64,000 bases of DNA, taken from assembly GCF_003573695.1 (NCBI RefSeq), contig NC_039367.1, positions 156,375,085 to 156,439,084 on the forward strand, read 5' to 3'. This document shows, piece after piece, positions 22,636 through 34,513 of this stretch (positions within the stretch are counted from its first letter, which is position 1; each line of letters opens with the position of its first letter). The stretch comes from Papaver somniferum (taxonomy: Eukaryota; Streptophyta; Magnoliopsida; Ranunculales; Papaveraceae). The notes below the pieces were generated by a model. It saw nothing but the letters and a program-made list of their open reading frames with translations. It had not been told where the DNA came from and did not search any database. The translations under genes were made by a program, and so were the position numbers.

Positions 22636-23669
22636 GTTAAAGCTACAGAGACAGGCGAGCAAGTAGAAGAACCGTTTACTGAGAGTAGAAAAATTGTTAG
22701 AAAGATTAAGAGCTCACCCGATACGCAAATCATAACATGCGTTTTTCAATACTTATAACATCTTAGGTTATGTTTCTAAAATTGTTTAGGAAACATTATC
22801 AAAGAGCGGAGAAAAAAATGCGAGAGCGGATGAAGATAGTGGTCAGAGAAGTGAAAAGGCTCAAAATCTTGAATCACATGCATGCCTTTGTTATTGCATC
22901 CAGAGAAGACTTTAAAGATCGTAATGCAGACAAGAGTAATTTTAATGAAAAACAAGATATTAAAGAGCCTGAAGTAGATACACGTTCTAAATAGGAGGCG
23001 AACAATGATGTCATGGATGTCTCAAAGGTAAAGTTGGTTGAGGAGGTCTCTCAATGGAAACCAATAACTAAAAAAAATATGAATAAACCTATGAAGTTTA
23101 GTTCATTGACTGGAAGCATTAATTGTAGATACTTTCCATTCCTCCAAACCTATCAAGGGTTGGGATCCTAGAAATGATGATTTGGGTATAGGGAAGAAAA
23201 CCCTACGCTTAAGAAGAAACTATAGGGATTTAGTCAGTGTGGGTTAGGCTTGCAGTTATTTTGTTAATTAAGCAATATGGGCCGTTTTTTGTTCTTACAG
23301 CTTAAGTGTGTTGGTGAGGCTTCTGCCTTCTACTGTGGCGCTTAAGAACCTCTCATTTTGTACTTCTTTTAAGACCTAAATAAAGCTCTTCCCCAAAGTC
23401 TCTTTATATCGAAGTGTTGCTCGCATAGGGATCCTAGACCTCTAGTAACGAAGGTTGTGAACTAAGACCTAAATTTTTCTCAAACACTCTTTATATTGAC
23501 GTTCTTGCTTGCTTACGAATGAGTATACTTGGGCTTTACATAACGGACAGTACACAGTAGTTCTATCTAGAGTTTTCCTAATGGGCTTTATGTTTCTAGA
23601 TTCAACTAGATCAACTATATACTGCTAGTAATGTAGCCAAGTCTTTAACGACTTTGGCAACTCTAATGC
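22636..23669. other. LINE-derived tail and unassigned spacer
   Basis: Up to about 23260 the plus strand still gives LINE-ORF1-like low-complexity peptides: a lysine/glutamate-rich frame at 22770-22994, then KGWDPRNDDLGIGKKTLRLR near 23160-23220. From 23260 to 23669 I see nothing recognisable. Confidence 0.35.
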
Positions 23670-23677
23670 GTTCTAGG

Positions 23678-24531
23678 CAGGGGTGTGCAGAAAAACCAAA
23701 ATCGCAGATTTTATCCGCATCCGTCTTTAAAATTGCGAGTGAAACCCAATGCACAAGTTCTATGGACCGGGTATGGGTGGGATTCTAGAATCCGTACGCA
23801 GTGCGGTTGCGGTTGTTCTTTGAAAACCGCGGATTATCCGTACTGTAGGATATTTAGAAAATTTAATAAAATTATTAAAGATAATATGGGAAGTTTGAAT
23901 TTTATACGTAAGCATCTTTATCTTTCCGAAACTTTGCATCTAAGAACATCGGTTTTTCTTGTGAGCAGCACAGTACCCAATAAGTCATGGTGACCTTCGA
24001 TTCTTCTTCAATCATCATCGGAGACATTAGTTTAATAGAAGTAGATAGACGGGAGAAAGATGCCGGGGATCAGAAAAGAAGGGAAACAAAAAAAAAACAA
24101 GAAACTTTCCCTTGAACGCTACTCATCTTCCTCCAGAGTCCAGTCCATAGCTTATGAATACAAAATGGTACGAATAATTTGTCAACCAAGCGACAGACAC
24201 CGAACCTAGTTTTAATGGCACGTTAGATTTCTTTCTTGGGAACTCCCCTAATAGTCGTACTGTATAATCTAACTGGAGACTTCAAGCCCTGCACTCTTGA
24301 GTCTTGAGATGAGAATGCTAAAACGAAGATCTTTAATTTCTAAACTTAGTTTTACTGTATTCCTTCTTAATTTAATCCGCATGCATCCGTTCCGTGTCAC
24401 CCGCTGGTCTGCGGATTTAAATTCTACGGGTGATTGGACCGGACACGATTGGATTTTTCAAATCCGTAACTTGGACGGATTGGATGCGGGTGACTCATAA
24501 TCCGCAACCGTTCATCCGTTGCATACCCCTA
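23678..24531. mobile_element. hAT-like non-autonomous DNA transposon
   Basis: 854 bp with inverted ends CAGGGGTGTGCA and TAGGGGTATGCA (reverse complement of the right end). It is flanked by 8-bp near-duplications GTTCTAGG (23670-23677) and ATTCTAGG (24532-24539). An 8-bp duplication with a CAGGGGTGTGCA-type terminus is typical of hAT elements. The sub-terminal parts carry many GCGGAT/ATCCGC motifs in both directions. No transposase frame is present. Confidence 0.75.
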
Positions 24532-24753
24532 ATTCTAGGATACTTTTTTTTTGGACTTACTTGTCTAGATTATTCTAGACAAGGGAGAATTATATACTCC
24601 TACGAAATATTACTATGCGGAGTTGCGGACTAGTTTTAGAGATGATTATACATGTACGAGGCTTACGATGAGTTAGAATGGCTACCCAGTTCCTAATGTC
24701 GTGTTTCTACCTACCCATAAATTTCTCCTCTCTTTCCATGGCCACTTAGTTAA

Positions 24754-25100
24754 CGGAAAATTGGAAAAATGCCTCAATATAGGGTATACTGTTGGAAATC
24801 TTCCCAAATATTTAAAAATTCGGAAAAATATCTTATTCCGTCAAAAATGCAATTTAGTTACATGTGTGAGCCACATATGCGAAAAAATGACAAATACACC
24901 TTCAAAATTCAGGATTAAGGGTTTCACAGTTTAAAATTTAGGTGATGATGACGACGGTTTTGGTGGTGGTTCCGCCGGTGATTGTGGCCTTACGCATGTG
25001 ATTTAACTGGATTGGATGAATTGGGCATTTCCAACTTTTTTTAACTTTAAGCAAATTTCAAACATTTCATGGCACATTGGGGGATTTTTCTAAGTTTCCC
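24754..25100. mobile_element. Mutator-like MITE with 9-bp target duplication
   Basis: Perfect 9-bp direct repeats CTTAGTTAA at 24745-24753 and 25101-25109 enclose 347 bp. The ends are imperfect inverted repeats (GGAAAATTGGAAAAATGCC against GGAAACTTAGAAAAATCCCC). The 9-bp duplication points to the Mutator superfamily. The 60-codon frames inside are not coding. Confidence 0.72.
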
Positions 25101-25109
25101 CTTAGTTAA

Positions 25110-26729
25110 TAAATAGTGCTTGGTTCATCGACTTTTTACTTATTTTACCCTTAAACCGCCCTCTATTTTTTATTTTTTTTACGTGCTGGTCTTCTCCCAT
25201 GAAACCCAATGCATCTTCTTTTCATCTGAATCTCCCCAAAGAAGAAGTCCACGCATGATATCTCCAATGTATTTAATCGAGCTTAAGACACTCTTCAGAA
25301 TTATCAACCTCCTTCCTTTTGATAAGTATGACGTTTCCATGGCGCTAGCTAGCTAGATGGCCATGTAAATAACCGGATCCCAAACACTTAACATTCTTGA
25401 AGAACTGCTTATTAGCAGTCCTAGATAGGTAAATTGCAAGCTTCATACTTCACTACCCAGCTCTCGAGCACATTCTTCACAGTTGGAAACATCTCCCACC
25501 CCAGTGACTGAGGATTTATCCAAATTATTATCCAGCTCAAGTAGGAAAGTCGTTGTCCTTGTCCATATAGCCTATTTAAATTCTTGTGGCTTATCTATTT
25601 GTCTGATGCTTCAAGTAACTAAATTTAATGAATGATACATCGGTTCCCCGGCCAGAGCTTAATTAGGAAACCATTATTTAACAACAGTCAAACTACAGAT
25701 TCCCTGCGGATATTTTTAGATACAACAGAAAAGGTAGAAATAGGAGGTTTAACTTTTTCTTCTTTCCGGTGACGCAAGTCATAGGATTAGGAAATGAGAA
25801 ACGCAGTCATAGAATCGGGAGATTCAGGACCTCCCATATTCACTCTTGGTATTGTGTACCGGGGAAAAATGAATTTAACAAATCGGTTAGCTCTGTAGAG
25901 CTGGAATGACCTTAGCTTGAAGAAGAAAGATACAAACAAACAATGCCTATTACAAAGCTTAGGGTTATTTGGTTTATGGTATTTAGGTTCCCACCAAAAC
26001 TTTGATTTGGTCTAATATTTGTCCAGCCTTTGGGTTAGGTACTTGGATAAGATGTTGACCCGCGTTGACTAGTTATATGGGGACGTGTCTAATTATTTGA
26101 CTTGGTTTATTTTTTGTGCACCTCTTAAATTATAATATATTTTAACAAACACCCCTAATAAACACCCATAACTAAACTTGGGAACTTTTTCTTTTTCTTC
26201 CCTCTATCCCGTCGACACAATACTAATTCTGAAATTTAGCTAGCTAGCTTGTGAAAGAAAGAAGCAACTGAAATTTTTCTTATGATAGAATGAGATCAAA
26301 CACTATGATCATATATAGATATAGATTATATCAAGAACAAGGTAACAACAATAAAAATATGGATTGTTTTTCAAATAATTAGAGCGAATTCACATACAAC
26401 TCAAAAATTATTAGAATTAAGTATACTGCTTATAAAAAGTCAACCATTATAATTTAAGAAAAACAGTCAACTATTATACTGATTATACTCTTCAAAAAAA
26501 AAACAGTCAACCATTATAGTTAGCTACTTTTGATGATGTGATCTCATACATCATGGAGAAGCCTTTGACAATGAGATGTAATCCACCGGCTAACCAGTTC
26601 ATTGAGGTACCAGATACACAATCCAATAGGATTCATCCTAAATTTTCGTAGCTGTCTCTCCAGCAAAGAAATGTTAATTTGTTGTTTCAAAACTAAAATC
26701 CATTTTTTTGAAATCAAAGCGTTCTGGGT
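25110..26729. other. unassigned spacer with a fragment resembling the deubiquitinase upstream flank
   Basis: About 1.6 kb without a supportable gene. 25475-25615 resembles pieces of 49040-49530 upstream of the deubiquitinase: CCAGTGACTGAGGATTTATCC against CCAATGACCGAAGATTTTTCC, and ATTCTTGTGGCTTATCTATT in both. The rest (25650-26720) is AT-rich, with no ORF over 80 codons that looks real and no clean transposon ends. Confidence 0.4.
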
Positions 26730-26736
26730 TTATTAG

Positions 26737-27414
26737 AATCGGTTTGCGTTATTGTACTTATGAACCGATTTTATTTAGAAACGGATTTTCTTTATGCCCA
26801 TAAAGAACGATTATACTAAAAATGTATTCTAGTGGGAAATATTAAACCAAAATCAATCTATGTTAATGTCCACATAGTCTGATTCTGGTACGGAAGAAAA
26901 CTGTTGTTTTCTGTATATTTTTTTTTGTTAGAATAGGATTACATTACATTTATGTCCACATAACCCGATTGTACAACCTTTGATTTCATAATTACTATGC
27001 CCACAATCGGATTATTTAAGGGTCTACATAAACCGATGTTCCCCATAATCGGTTTATGTAGGTGTACCATATCTACCGATTCATTAACCATGTCTGAGTT
27101 TTTGTACAAATCTTGAAGTTTTTATCTTTATATTATAGAGCATGAAATTTGGAATTGAACGCAAAAAGAGTGAGGTCATTCCGACATCGGACGAAGAAGT
27201 TATTAGCAAAATAGTCGAAAAAATGCACAGATTACCAATCGGTTTATGTGGCATTAACATAAACCGATTCTGGTGAAAAAATATCACAGAAAATCTCATG
27301 AATTTTACAATCGGTTTATGTTTTAAGTATTATTACAATCGGTCTATGTTTTAAGTATTATAAACCGATTCTTACCATCGGTTTATGTCAGCATGAATAT
27401 CCATCGATTCTGGA
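26737..27414. repeat. dispersed array of AATCGGTTTATGT in both orientations
   Basis: At least a dozen exact or near copies of AATCGGTTTATGT or its reverse complement occur within about 680 bases, for example at 27028-27058, 27233-27269, 27307-27345 and 27359-27387. Several neighbouring pairs are inverted and could form short hairpins. No reading frame or transposon termini explain them. Confidence 0.65.
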
Positions 27415-27654
27415 CGAGTTTTCTCAAATAAAATAAAATAATAATAATAAAAAAATTCACATTTTGATGAAGAACCAAGGTTGGTTAATTCTAGTTTAAT
27501 TTGATTAAACATCAATTAACCCGATTAACGCTAATTAATCCTAAAATAATTAGATAAGGGGTGTTTTTTTACCTTTCAATGACCTTTTTTGTCCCATATA
27601 AGCCCCAATTTAGCCAAGTTAAAAAGACATGACACCTAGGATTTAACATTTGCT

Positions 27655-28276
27655 TGTTGGGTGCAATAATCAAAAACAAGGAAAAAATCAAATAAGAAAA
27701 AGTTATTGATACTTAGCTCCTTTATAGTGGAAGTGATCGGTTTGATGAAACGGACGAGCTCCCAAAATATCCACAACAGCAGCAAAGCAAAACTTTGGAA
27801 AAACAGAGTGATTCACGTGTTCAAGACGTTTCCCTTAAGACATTAGCGTCTGGATACACTCAAGAGTGATGCTATATCCCTACAGGACGGATATCCCCAG
27901 GATAAAACACCCTACTACACCTACTACTAGCATATGTAGTAGATGCTCAACTTGAGCTTGGCAACTCCGAATAAATCATTAAGGAAAATCGCGAACGCTA
28001 TAAAATATTTTTCCTTAGGGGTCCCTCTAAAATATAGAGCAATCCCTTTCCCATACATTTTACAAAAGTAGTGAATTTTTTTATATAATTGACAAATACA
28101 ACTTAAAAAAATAAATTCCCCGATGTGGGACTAAAAAGTTTATATAGTCTCTTAAAGCAACTAAAAAGTAGAAACTCCGGTGTGGGACTAATAAGTTTCA
28201 TTCACAAAAAAAACAATAAATTAATTTATTTAGTTAAAAACCTTAAAATAATAATTAATAAATATTGTTTCCAACA
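27655..28276 (-). mobile_element. copia element K, 3' LTR
   Basis: 622 bp from TGTTGGGTGCAATAATC to TTTCCAACA. A 622-bp partner is at 42379-43000. On the minus strand it is preceded by CATGTGGGGGAT (28277-28288), a polypurine tract, so this is the 3' LTR and the element runs right to left. Flanks TTGCT (27650-27654) and TTTTT (43001-43005) are only a weak target-duplication match. Confidence 0.85.
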
Positions 28277-28288
28277 ATCCCCCACATG
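28277..28288 (-). other. polypurine tract of copia element K
   Basis: Read on the minus strand, CATGTGGGGGAT abuts the LTR terminus TGTTGG. It gives the element's orientation. Confidence 0.7.
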
Positions 28289-29040
28289 AATGAAAACCTC
28301 AATAAAACATGAAAAAACACAGATAAATTTTGGTAAACTCAACAAGGTTGAGTATCCTTTATGGAAAGTTTAATTTATGAGCTTAAAGCCCCATCCCCTC
28401 GATGCATTTTTAACTATCTCTTTGTATAAAACTTTCGTCAAAGGTTGTACGATATTCTCCTTGGACTTTATCCAATCTATGGAAATAACGCTGATTGAGA
28501 TTAGTTATTTTTATCATTAGCTATTATAGCTTGGATAACACAAAGTATAGATATAGCTGGCACAGGCCTATGCCAGAGAAGAATGTCTTCTAAAAAGCAT
28601 CTTAGGCACTCGGCCCCCTCTCGTGCTTTATCTAACGTAATATTCTCAGATTCCATAATGAATTGAGCAATATAAGTATGTTTGGAAATCTTCCAAAAAT
28701 AAACCCTCCTGCTAGAGTGAAAACATATCCACTCGTAGACTTAAACTCCTCTGAGTCAACTATCCAGTTTTCATCACAAAGTCCCCCAAGAACAACAAGA
28801 GACCTTTCATAAATCAAACAAAAGGTAATAGAGTATTTTAGGTACCATAATACTCCACTAAGTGCATCCCCATGTTATTGATATGGACTTCGAGTATATA
28901 TACTTAACTTACTCACAATATAGACAATGTATGGACTCTTACAGTTCATTAAATTCATCAGAGTTCCTATAACTATAGAGTATTCAAGTTAAGATACTCC
29001 ATTACCCTTATTTTTCTCTAGTCTACAAGAAGAATCGTAT
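28289..29040 (-). pseudogene. copia element K, RNase H end of pol (broken)
   Basis: On the minus strand about 28640-28860 reads as the copia RNase H start region: a VLWYLKYSI-like block, then GLCDENWIVDSEEFKSTSGY followed by VFTLAGGFIF. This is the family's D-A-D-W...D...(K/R)-S-T-S-G-Y pattern with the first aspartates changed. Stops and frame changes surround it. The rest of pol lies beyond the inserted gypsy element, from 39965. Confidence 0.7.
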
Positions 29041-29045
29041 GGAGT

Positions 29046-30567
29046 TGATAGACACATTTTTGTGTCTAAATTTTCCTCAATGTCTGTTTTGTTGGAACTC
29101 GATTTTTGTACTAATATTGTGTTTTTATGTATTTTTAGGAAATAAATATTGTTGGAAAATTCGGCTCGAAAAGTTGCTCGGAGCACCCCCGGAGGACATT
29201 TGCTATACAGACCCTCACTTTAGATAAGGGGTAACCTAATTACTAAGGGGCACCCCATTTCTAGGAAGCTTCTAACATCACCCCAGAACCGGATAGGGGG
29301 CAACCCTTCTTCTTCATTTCAAATTCATTTTTTGGAGGGAAGAAGAGTTCACTCCTGGCAGTTTTCTCGATCGGATTTTGGATGGGTTAGAGGTAGACTA
29401 AATCGCTGAAACTTCATGGGTGGACGTGATATAGCCTAAAAGGATTGGTATGGGCCTTTGGTTCGATCCAATTTGGTTGGATATTCCGCGAGAAGCAAAA
29501 CAGGGCAGTACGTGCATGGGAGAGTTATTTCACGGGATTGCATGAGTCTAAAACGATTTCTGAGCATGTTTGTTGATTCGAGCAACAGTTTGGAGCGTGT
29601 CATAAGTAAATAAGGTAGATTCAATAGCAGCAGACATGTAGGAGAAGGATTTTTGGAAAGAAAATATTCCGAGAATATTACCCTTCACTGCCGAATAAAG
29701 AGAGATTACTGTGAGTTATTACGAGGATTTTCTTCGCCTGTTGAGTATAAATATCATCCTGGGGTAGCAGAGAAGGGGACGGAGAGTTTGGGGAGAGTTC
29801 TAGAGCACGACAGAGCTTAAACACCGAAGTTGCTGAGCTGCCATTTTCTGCTACTGCATTTCTGAAGAACACGAAGAACGAACTCCCAAAGACAGTCATT
29901 TTCCAACAGTGAAAACGATGCCTAACGTGGGTCTTAGAAAAACAGTGTCAGTGACACAACTGTGGGTCGTAGTTCCCTGATTTGTAACACTTATAACTGT
30001 TACAAACCCGGTTTTATTGTATTTCTCATATTCTCATCATTTGTAAACCATTTTTGAGCATCAATGAAATTATTTGAGAGGTTTTCCAACATGATGAGCG
30101 GCTAATTCTCTCACAACCAAGACAATGAGGAAGCTATTTACGCATAAATAATTGGTAATTATTTATTCTCTCTAATTTATAATTTATAATTCACTCAATC
30201 ACTGCTTTTGCAGAGTTTTTAATTTTTTGCAAAAAATTTCTTCATTAGTTGTGCTTCAATTAGATAGATTATGCTTTGTTTAGATAATCTATGCTTAGGA
30301 TACAATAAATTTTTGAGAATTTTCCAGATTATTTGTGAATTAAGAAATAAGAGTCTTAAAAGATAATTAGAGTTTTGGATTGTTTACCATAATTTATTCA
30401 TGTGTAATAGTGAAATCAGTGTCTTGGTTGTTTTCTAATATCTTGAAGTCAATTTTGTAATAAATTTTCCTTGTTTTTAAATTTTTATTAAGTCTAAAAT
30501 TCATTGCCTTCACAAGTCTTAAAACAACCCTTTTATCACTATCGACAACAACTTTGAAAACACATCA
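29046..30567 (+). mobile_element. Athila-like gypsy element G, 5' LTR
   Basis: 1522 bp from TGATAGACACATTTTTGTG to AAAACACATCA. Its partner at 38467-39959 (1493 bp) is very similar apart from small indels, including a segment of about 25 bases near 29530 missing from the 3' copy. GGAGT flanks the whole element (29041-29045 and 39960-39964). A TATA box (TATAAATA) is at 29746-29753. A 62-codon frame at the LTR start also occurs in the other LTR and is not a gene. Confidence 0.92.
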
Positions 30568-30573
30568 AATTTT

Positions 30574-30581
30574 TGGCGCCG
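30574..30581 (+). other. primer-binding site of element G
   Basis: TGGCGCCG, six bases after the 5' LTR, matches the first eight bases expected for a tRNA-Asp primer site. The next bases (CTGATGCGGA) diverge from it. tRNA-Asp priming is usual for Athila and related plant gypsy elements. Confidence 0.65.
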
Positions 30582-31688
30582 CTGATGCGGACTTGTCTTT
30601 AGGCTAGAGTTTTTAGATTTTTTTTTAGGTTTTTATTTGTTTTTATTTTATTTTTTCTTCTTTACGTTTTTGGGTTTTTGTCTTTTTCCTTACAGATTTT
30701 GGAATTGGGAGCGAAAGAAATTTTTTCCAAAGCTTTGGTGAATACTTAAAGACTTGGAGTAAAAGACAAAGCGAAAGGAGCGAAAGAAGAATTTTTTTTT
30801 TGTTTTTATTAAAAAAATAGAGAGAGAAAAAAAAAGACATTTTATTTTTATTATTTTTTTTTAGACTTTCCTGTTCTTTTGGACTTTGGACTTGGACATT
30901 TGGACATTCTTTTATTTTTAAACCCTACGAAAGGGTAGTATTAAATATCAAACTGTTTGCTGAGAAGGAAGGTGATTACGATACCACCACGGCCCCTCGG
31001 GTTCGTACACGACATTGGAGTTGTGGCCCGAGTCGACTTCAACGGTTCATCCCCCGTCTGAAACGGAAGGTAAGTTTGTCGAAACACTCGCGAATCCCCT
31101 GTCAACGAGTTACTGTATTCCTTCGTTTGCATATATACTGAGGACTTGAAAACGGCTGCTTTAATTTCCTAGTAAAGGGCAAGGACTGGCCATACAAGAT
31201 AAGGGTTCAGATTTCATCACCGTTCTCTTCTTTCCCGCCTTAGGAAAACAAAACGCGAACCTAAACCTAAAATTTGGAATAGAACGAGACCTATAGGGTA
31301 ACCAGCTTAATAGGAAAGTCGTTCGAAAAATATTGGTTACTCTTTTGAGCATACTTTGAAGTTCATGATGGTTTCTGTGAGTTGAATGCGTGACTGCGCC
31401 TCCTTGGAATGCGGTGAGGCCTTGGGTATCAAAACTCTATGCAGCTTCCCTCGCCTCTATTCAATTTACTTTGACTCAGATTGATTCCAGAGGGGTTTAC
31501 TCAAATTGTAACGAATTCACATTCGAAGGATTAGAAGCTAGTCTAGAAACAATCTAAGTGGAGCCATCATGCTTTTTGTTTGCTAGAAATCAATAGGTTT
31601 GCTGTGGTGGAGTCAGCCTTGTTTGTGTTTGCATAGAACTTCCCTTCCTTTTAGGACTTTTTTCTTTTTCTTTTGTTTTTTTTAGTGT
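30582..31688 (+). other. element G untranslated leader
   Basis: 1.1 kb between primer site and gag. 30600-30920 is very T-rich, then A-rich. 30920-31140 contains a short open stretch (ERVVLNIKLFAEKEGDYDTT) without a start. Nothing else is recognised. Confidence 0.5.
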
Positions 31689-33340
31689 ATGCCCGAAAGG
31701 GCTTGGAAAAGAAATACTTTTGGCCATTTGATTAGTGACGAGCCTAGAAGTTCTTCTTGTGAAAGCGGGGAGCTCGAAGACTCTTCTTTTGAGAGCCGTG
31801 TTTTTGGAAACTTTAGTTTTGAGAATCTGTCTCTTCGTGAGGAAATTACCCCTAGTACTTCTGTTGTGCCAGCGATGGCAACTTTGGAAGATTACATGTT
31901 CCCTACTAGGTCTACCCGAGCCTCTTGCATTAAGTTGCCAGCCACTACGGCTAATTTCCAGATAAAACCTAGTATTCTTCAGATGATCCCTATATTCTTA
32001 GGGAAAGATGGTGAGAACCCTTATTTTCATATTAGGGACTTTGAGGAAATTTGTGGGACAATTAGAATAAAAGATCTTACTGATGAAGTCTTGAAACTTA
32101 AGATGTTTCCCTTTTCCTTGAGAGATAAAGCCAAGACCTGGCTGAACAACTTACCATCTGAATCCATTGAAACATGGCAGGAACTTGTTGCTGCTTTCTA
32201 TATGAAATTCTATCCTAAGCATAAAACTGCAGCTGTTAGACAGAAAATTAGTGCTAGTGTGAAACAAGATGGAGAGTCTCTTTATAGGTTTTTAGAAAGA
32301 TTCAATGATCTTCTATCCCAGTGTCCTCACCATGGATTTGATAAGATGAAACTTGTAGAGATTATTTATAATGGTTTAGACTATTCGACCAAAGCCATGG
32401 TCGAGTCTATGTGCGCTGGTGAGTTCACTAGTAAAAATACCAACAGTGGGAGTCTTGTGTTGAACCCCCTAAAAGACTCTTGGTCAATAGAAGTAGCACC
32501 AATATGGTAGATACAAGCTCCGGGTCAGATGCTAAGTTTGTTGTTCTTTCTAGAAGGTTATAAGCTCTGGAAATGGGTCAGTCTAAAAATAGATCGCTTG
32601 ATGAACCTAATAGAGCCTCTCAAGTCTCTAGTTGTGGAATATAGCCCGATAACTCATTTTGGGAAGGTCAGGTTAGTGAAGAGCAAGCCCATGATGTCTA
32701 TAACAATGCTAGGTTTGAGAACCGTCAGAGGTTTGACCCATACTCAGAGACCTACAATCCTGGTTGGAGAAACCATCCTAATTTTTCTGGGTCTAAGGGC
32801 CAGAATCAAGGTCAGTCTAGTAATTCTCAGCTTCCCCCAGGTTTTGGTTATGCTAAGAGCTCTTTAGGACAAGCCCAGTTCCAGAACCCTTCTGAGAATA
32901 GAATGACTAGCTTAGAGGAATCTCTTAGTATATTAAGAAAAAGCCAGGATATGCTATCACAAAGCCAGCAAATGCTAATAAAGAGACAGGTTAATTTTCA
33001 AGAGGAAACCAATCAGAATTTTAAGAATAATTCCCAGTCTCTTGTTAAATTAGAACTTCAAGTCGTCCAAATAGCTAAGTACCTTACTAAGAGAGAGGAT
33101 GGAAGGTTCCCTAGTCATACTGATCCTAATCCAAAAGGAGAGAAATCGTACAATCATGTGAATTCTGTTACTACCCTTAGGAGTGGAAAGAAAGTTGACA
33201 ACAAGGTCGCCATGCCTGAAAGTGAACATGATGTAGTTCACCCTTTTGAGCCCGAAAATGAGGAGACTGATAGAGTCTCTAAAGAGACCAATGAGGGTCC
33301 AAATGAGTCCGGCTTTTTTCCCAGAGCCCCGTTTCCCTAG
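31689..33340 (+). pseudogene. gag: element G gag, frameshifted
   Basis: The first 250 or so codons (from 31689) carry a plant retrotransposon capsid domain: IPIFLGKDGENPYFHIRDFE, then KMFPFSLRDKAKTWLNNLPS, YMKFYPKHKTAAVRQKI and the YNGLDYSTKAMVESMCAGEF block. Near 32445 the frame changes. The continuation in another frame (about 32446-33340) contains a stop near 32560, asparagine/glutamine-rich sequence, a QSQQM coiled-coil-like part and the SVTTLRSGKKVDNKV motif common before the protease in Athila-type gags. It ends in a TAG at 33338-33340, after which the same frame continues into pol. Gag builds the particle that packages element RNA; this copy cannot make an intact one. Confidence 0.85.
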
Positions 33341-33355
33341 CTGCTAGTTCTAACT

Positions 33356-34513
33356 ATGAGCGAGTCGAACTTTAATGATATATTAGAGGTTTTTAAGCAG
33401 GTTACTATCAACCTACCATTGTTGGATGCAATTAAGCATATTCCCGCTTATGCTAAGTTTCTTAAGGACTTGTGTACACAAAATCGTAAGCTTAGTGTCC
33501 AAAAGAAATCCTTCCTAGCTAGTCATGTGAGTTCCATTATTCAGAATACCACTACTCCTAAGTATAAAGACCCAGGGTCCCCTACCATTTCTTGCACAAT
33601 AGGTAAATACCGTGTTGAGAAATCTTTGCTTGACTTAGGAGAAAGTGTGAATTTACTTCCATACCATGTGTACCTCAAGCTAGGACTTGGTGATATGAAA
33701 CTGACCAAGATGACACTTCAGTTAGCTGATAGGTCCGTTGAAATTCCTCGTTGTGTGATCGAGGATGTTCTTATTGAGGTCGACAAGTTTATTTATCCAG
33801 TGGATTTTTTTATCCTAGATACCCAACCTGTCCCTGACCCAGAGAACCAGATACCGGTGATTTTAGGTCGCCCATTTTTAGCAACATCCAATGCGATCAT
33901 TAATTGTCGAACTGGTATTGAGTTGAACGTCTTTCATATTAGTAAGCTACCCTCTGAACTAGATGACTCGAGCATAGAAGAGGTAAACATGATAGGAACA
34001 TTAGTCGAGGAGCCATTACCAAACACTTTGTTAGAAGATCCATTAGAGAAATGCCTAGCTCACTTTGGGATTGATTTCAATGATGATAATGTGATTAATG
34101 AGGTGAATGCTTTATTAGATTCAACCCCTTTGCTAGACACTAGTAACGGATGGAAATCTAAGTTCGAACCACTACCAGTTTCTAAGTATACCCTAGTTCC
34201 TTCGTTAGAAGAGCCTCCTAAGTTGGACCTAAAACCATTGCTAGATACCCTGAAGTATGTGTTATTAGGCCCGTTTGAAACTTTACCTGTGATTGTTGCT
34301 TCCGACTTGGATAGTGATCGGGAAAGTAGGCTAATGACCGTCCTTCAAAACAACAAGGAAGCTTTAGGGTGGACCATAGCAGACATTAAGGGTATAAGTC
34401 CTACTGTTTGTATGCATCATATCTATTTAGAGGAAGATACCAAACCTTCTAGGGAGATGAAACGAATACTAAACCCTAATATGAAAGTCGAACCGAGGTT
34501 CTTAAGATGTTAG
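33356..34513 (+). pseudogene. pol: element G protease and N-terminal pol
   Basis: An open frame of 385 codons in the same frame as the end of gag. It begins with the ILEVFKQVTINLPLLDAIKH and AYAKFLKDLC blocks typical of Athila/Tat elements. The aspartic protease domain lies at about residues 75-200: SLLDLGESVNLLPYHVYLKL with D-L-G as active site, TLQLADRSVEIPR, and IPVILGRPFLATSNAIINCR. The tail runs towards reverse transcriptase and stops early because the frame shifts near 34500; the continuation [20 protein letters not shown] is read in another frame. Confidence 0.88.

Noticed and set aside
29039..29227. 62-codon frame at the start of the gypsy LTR, repeated at 38466-38648
   Set aside because: It is conserved only because the two LTRs are near-identical; it overlaps the LTR terminus and has no known product.
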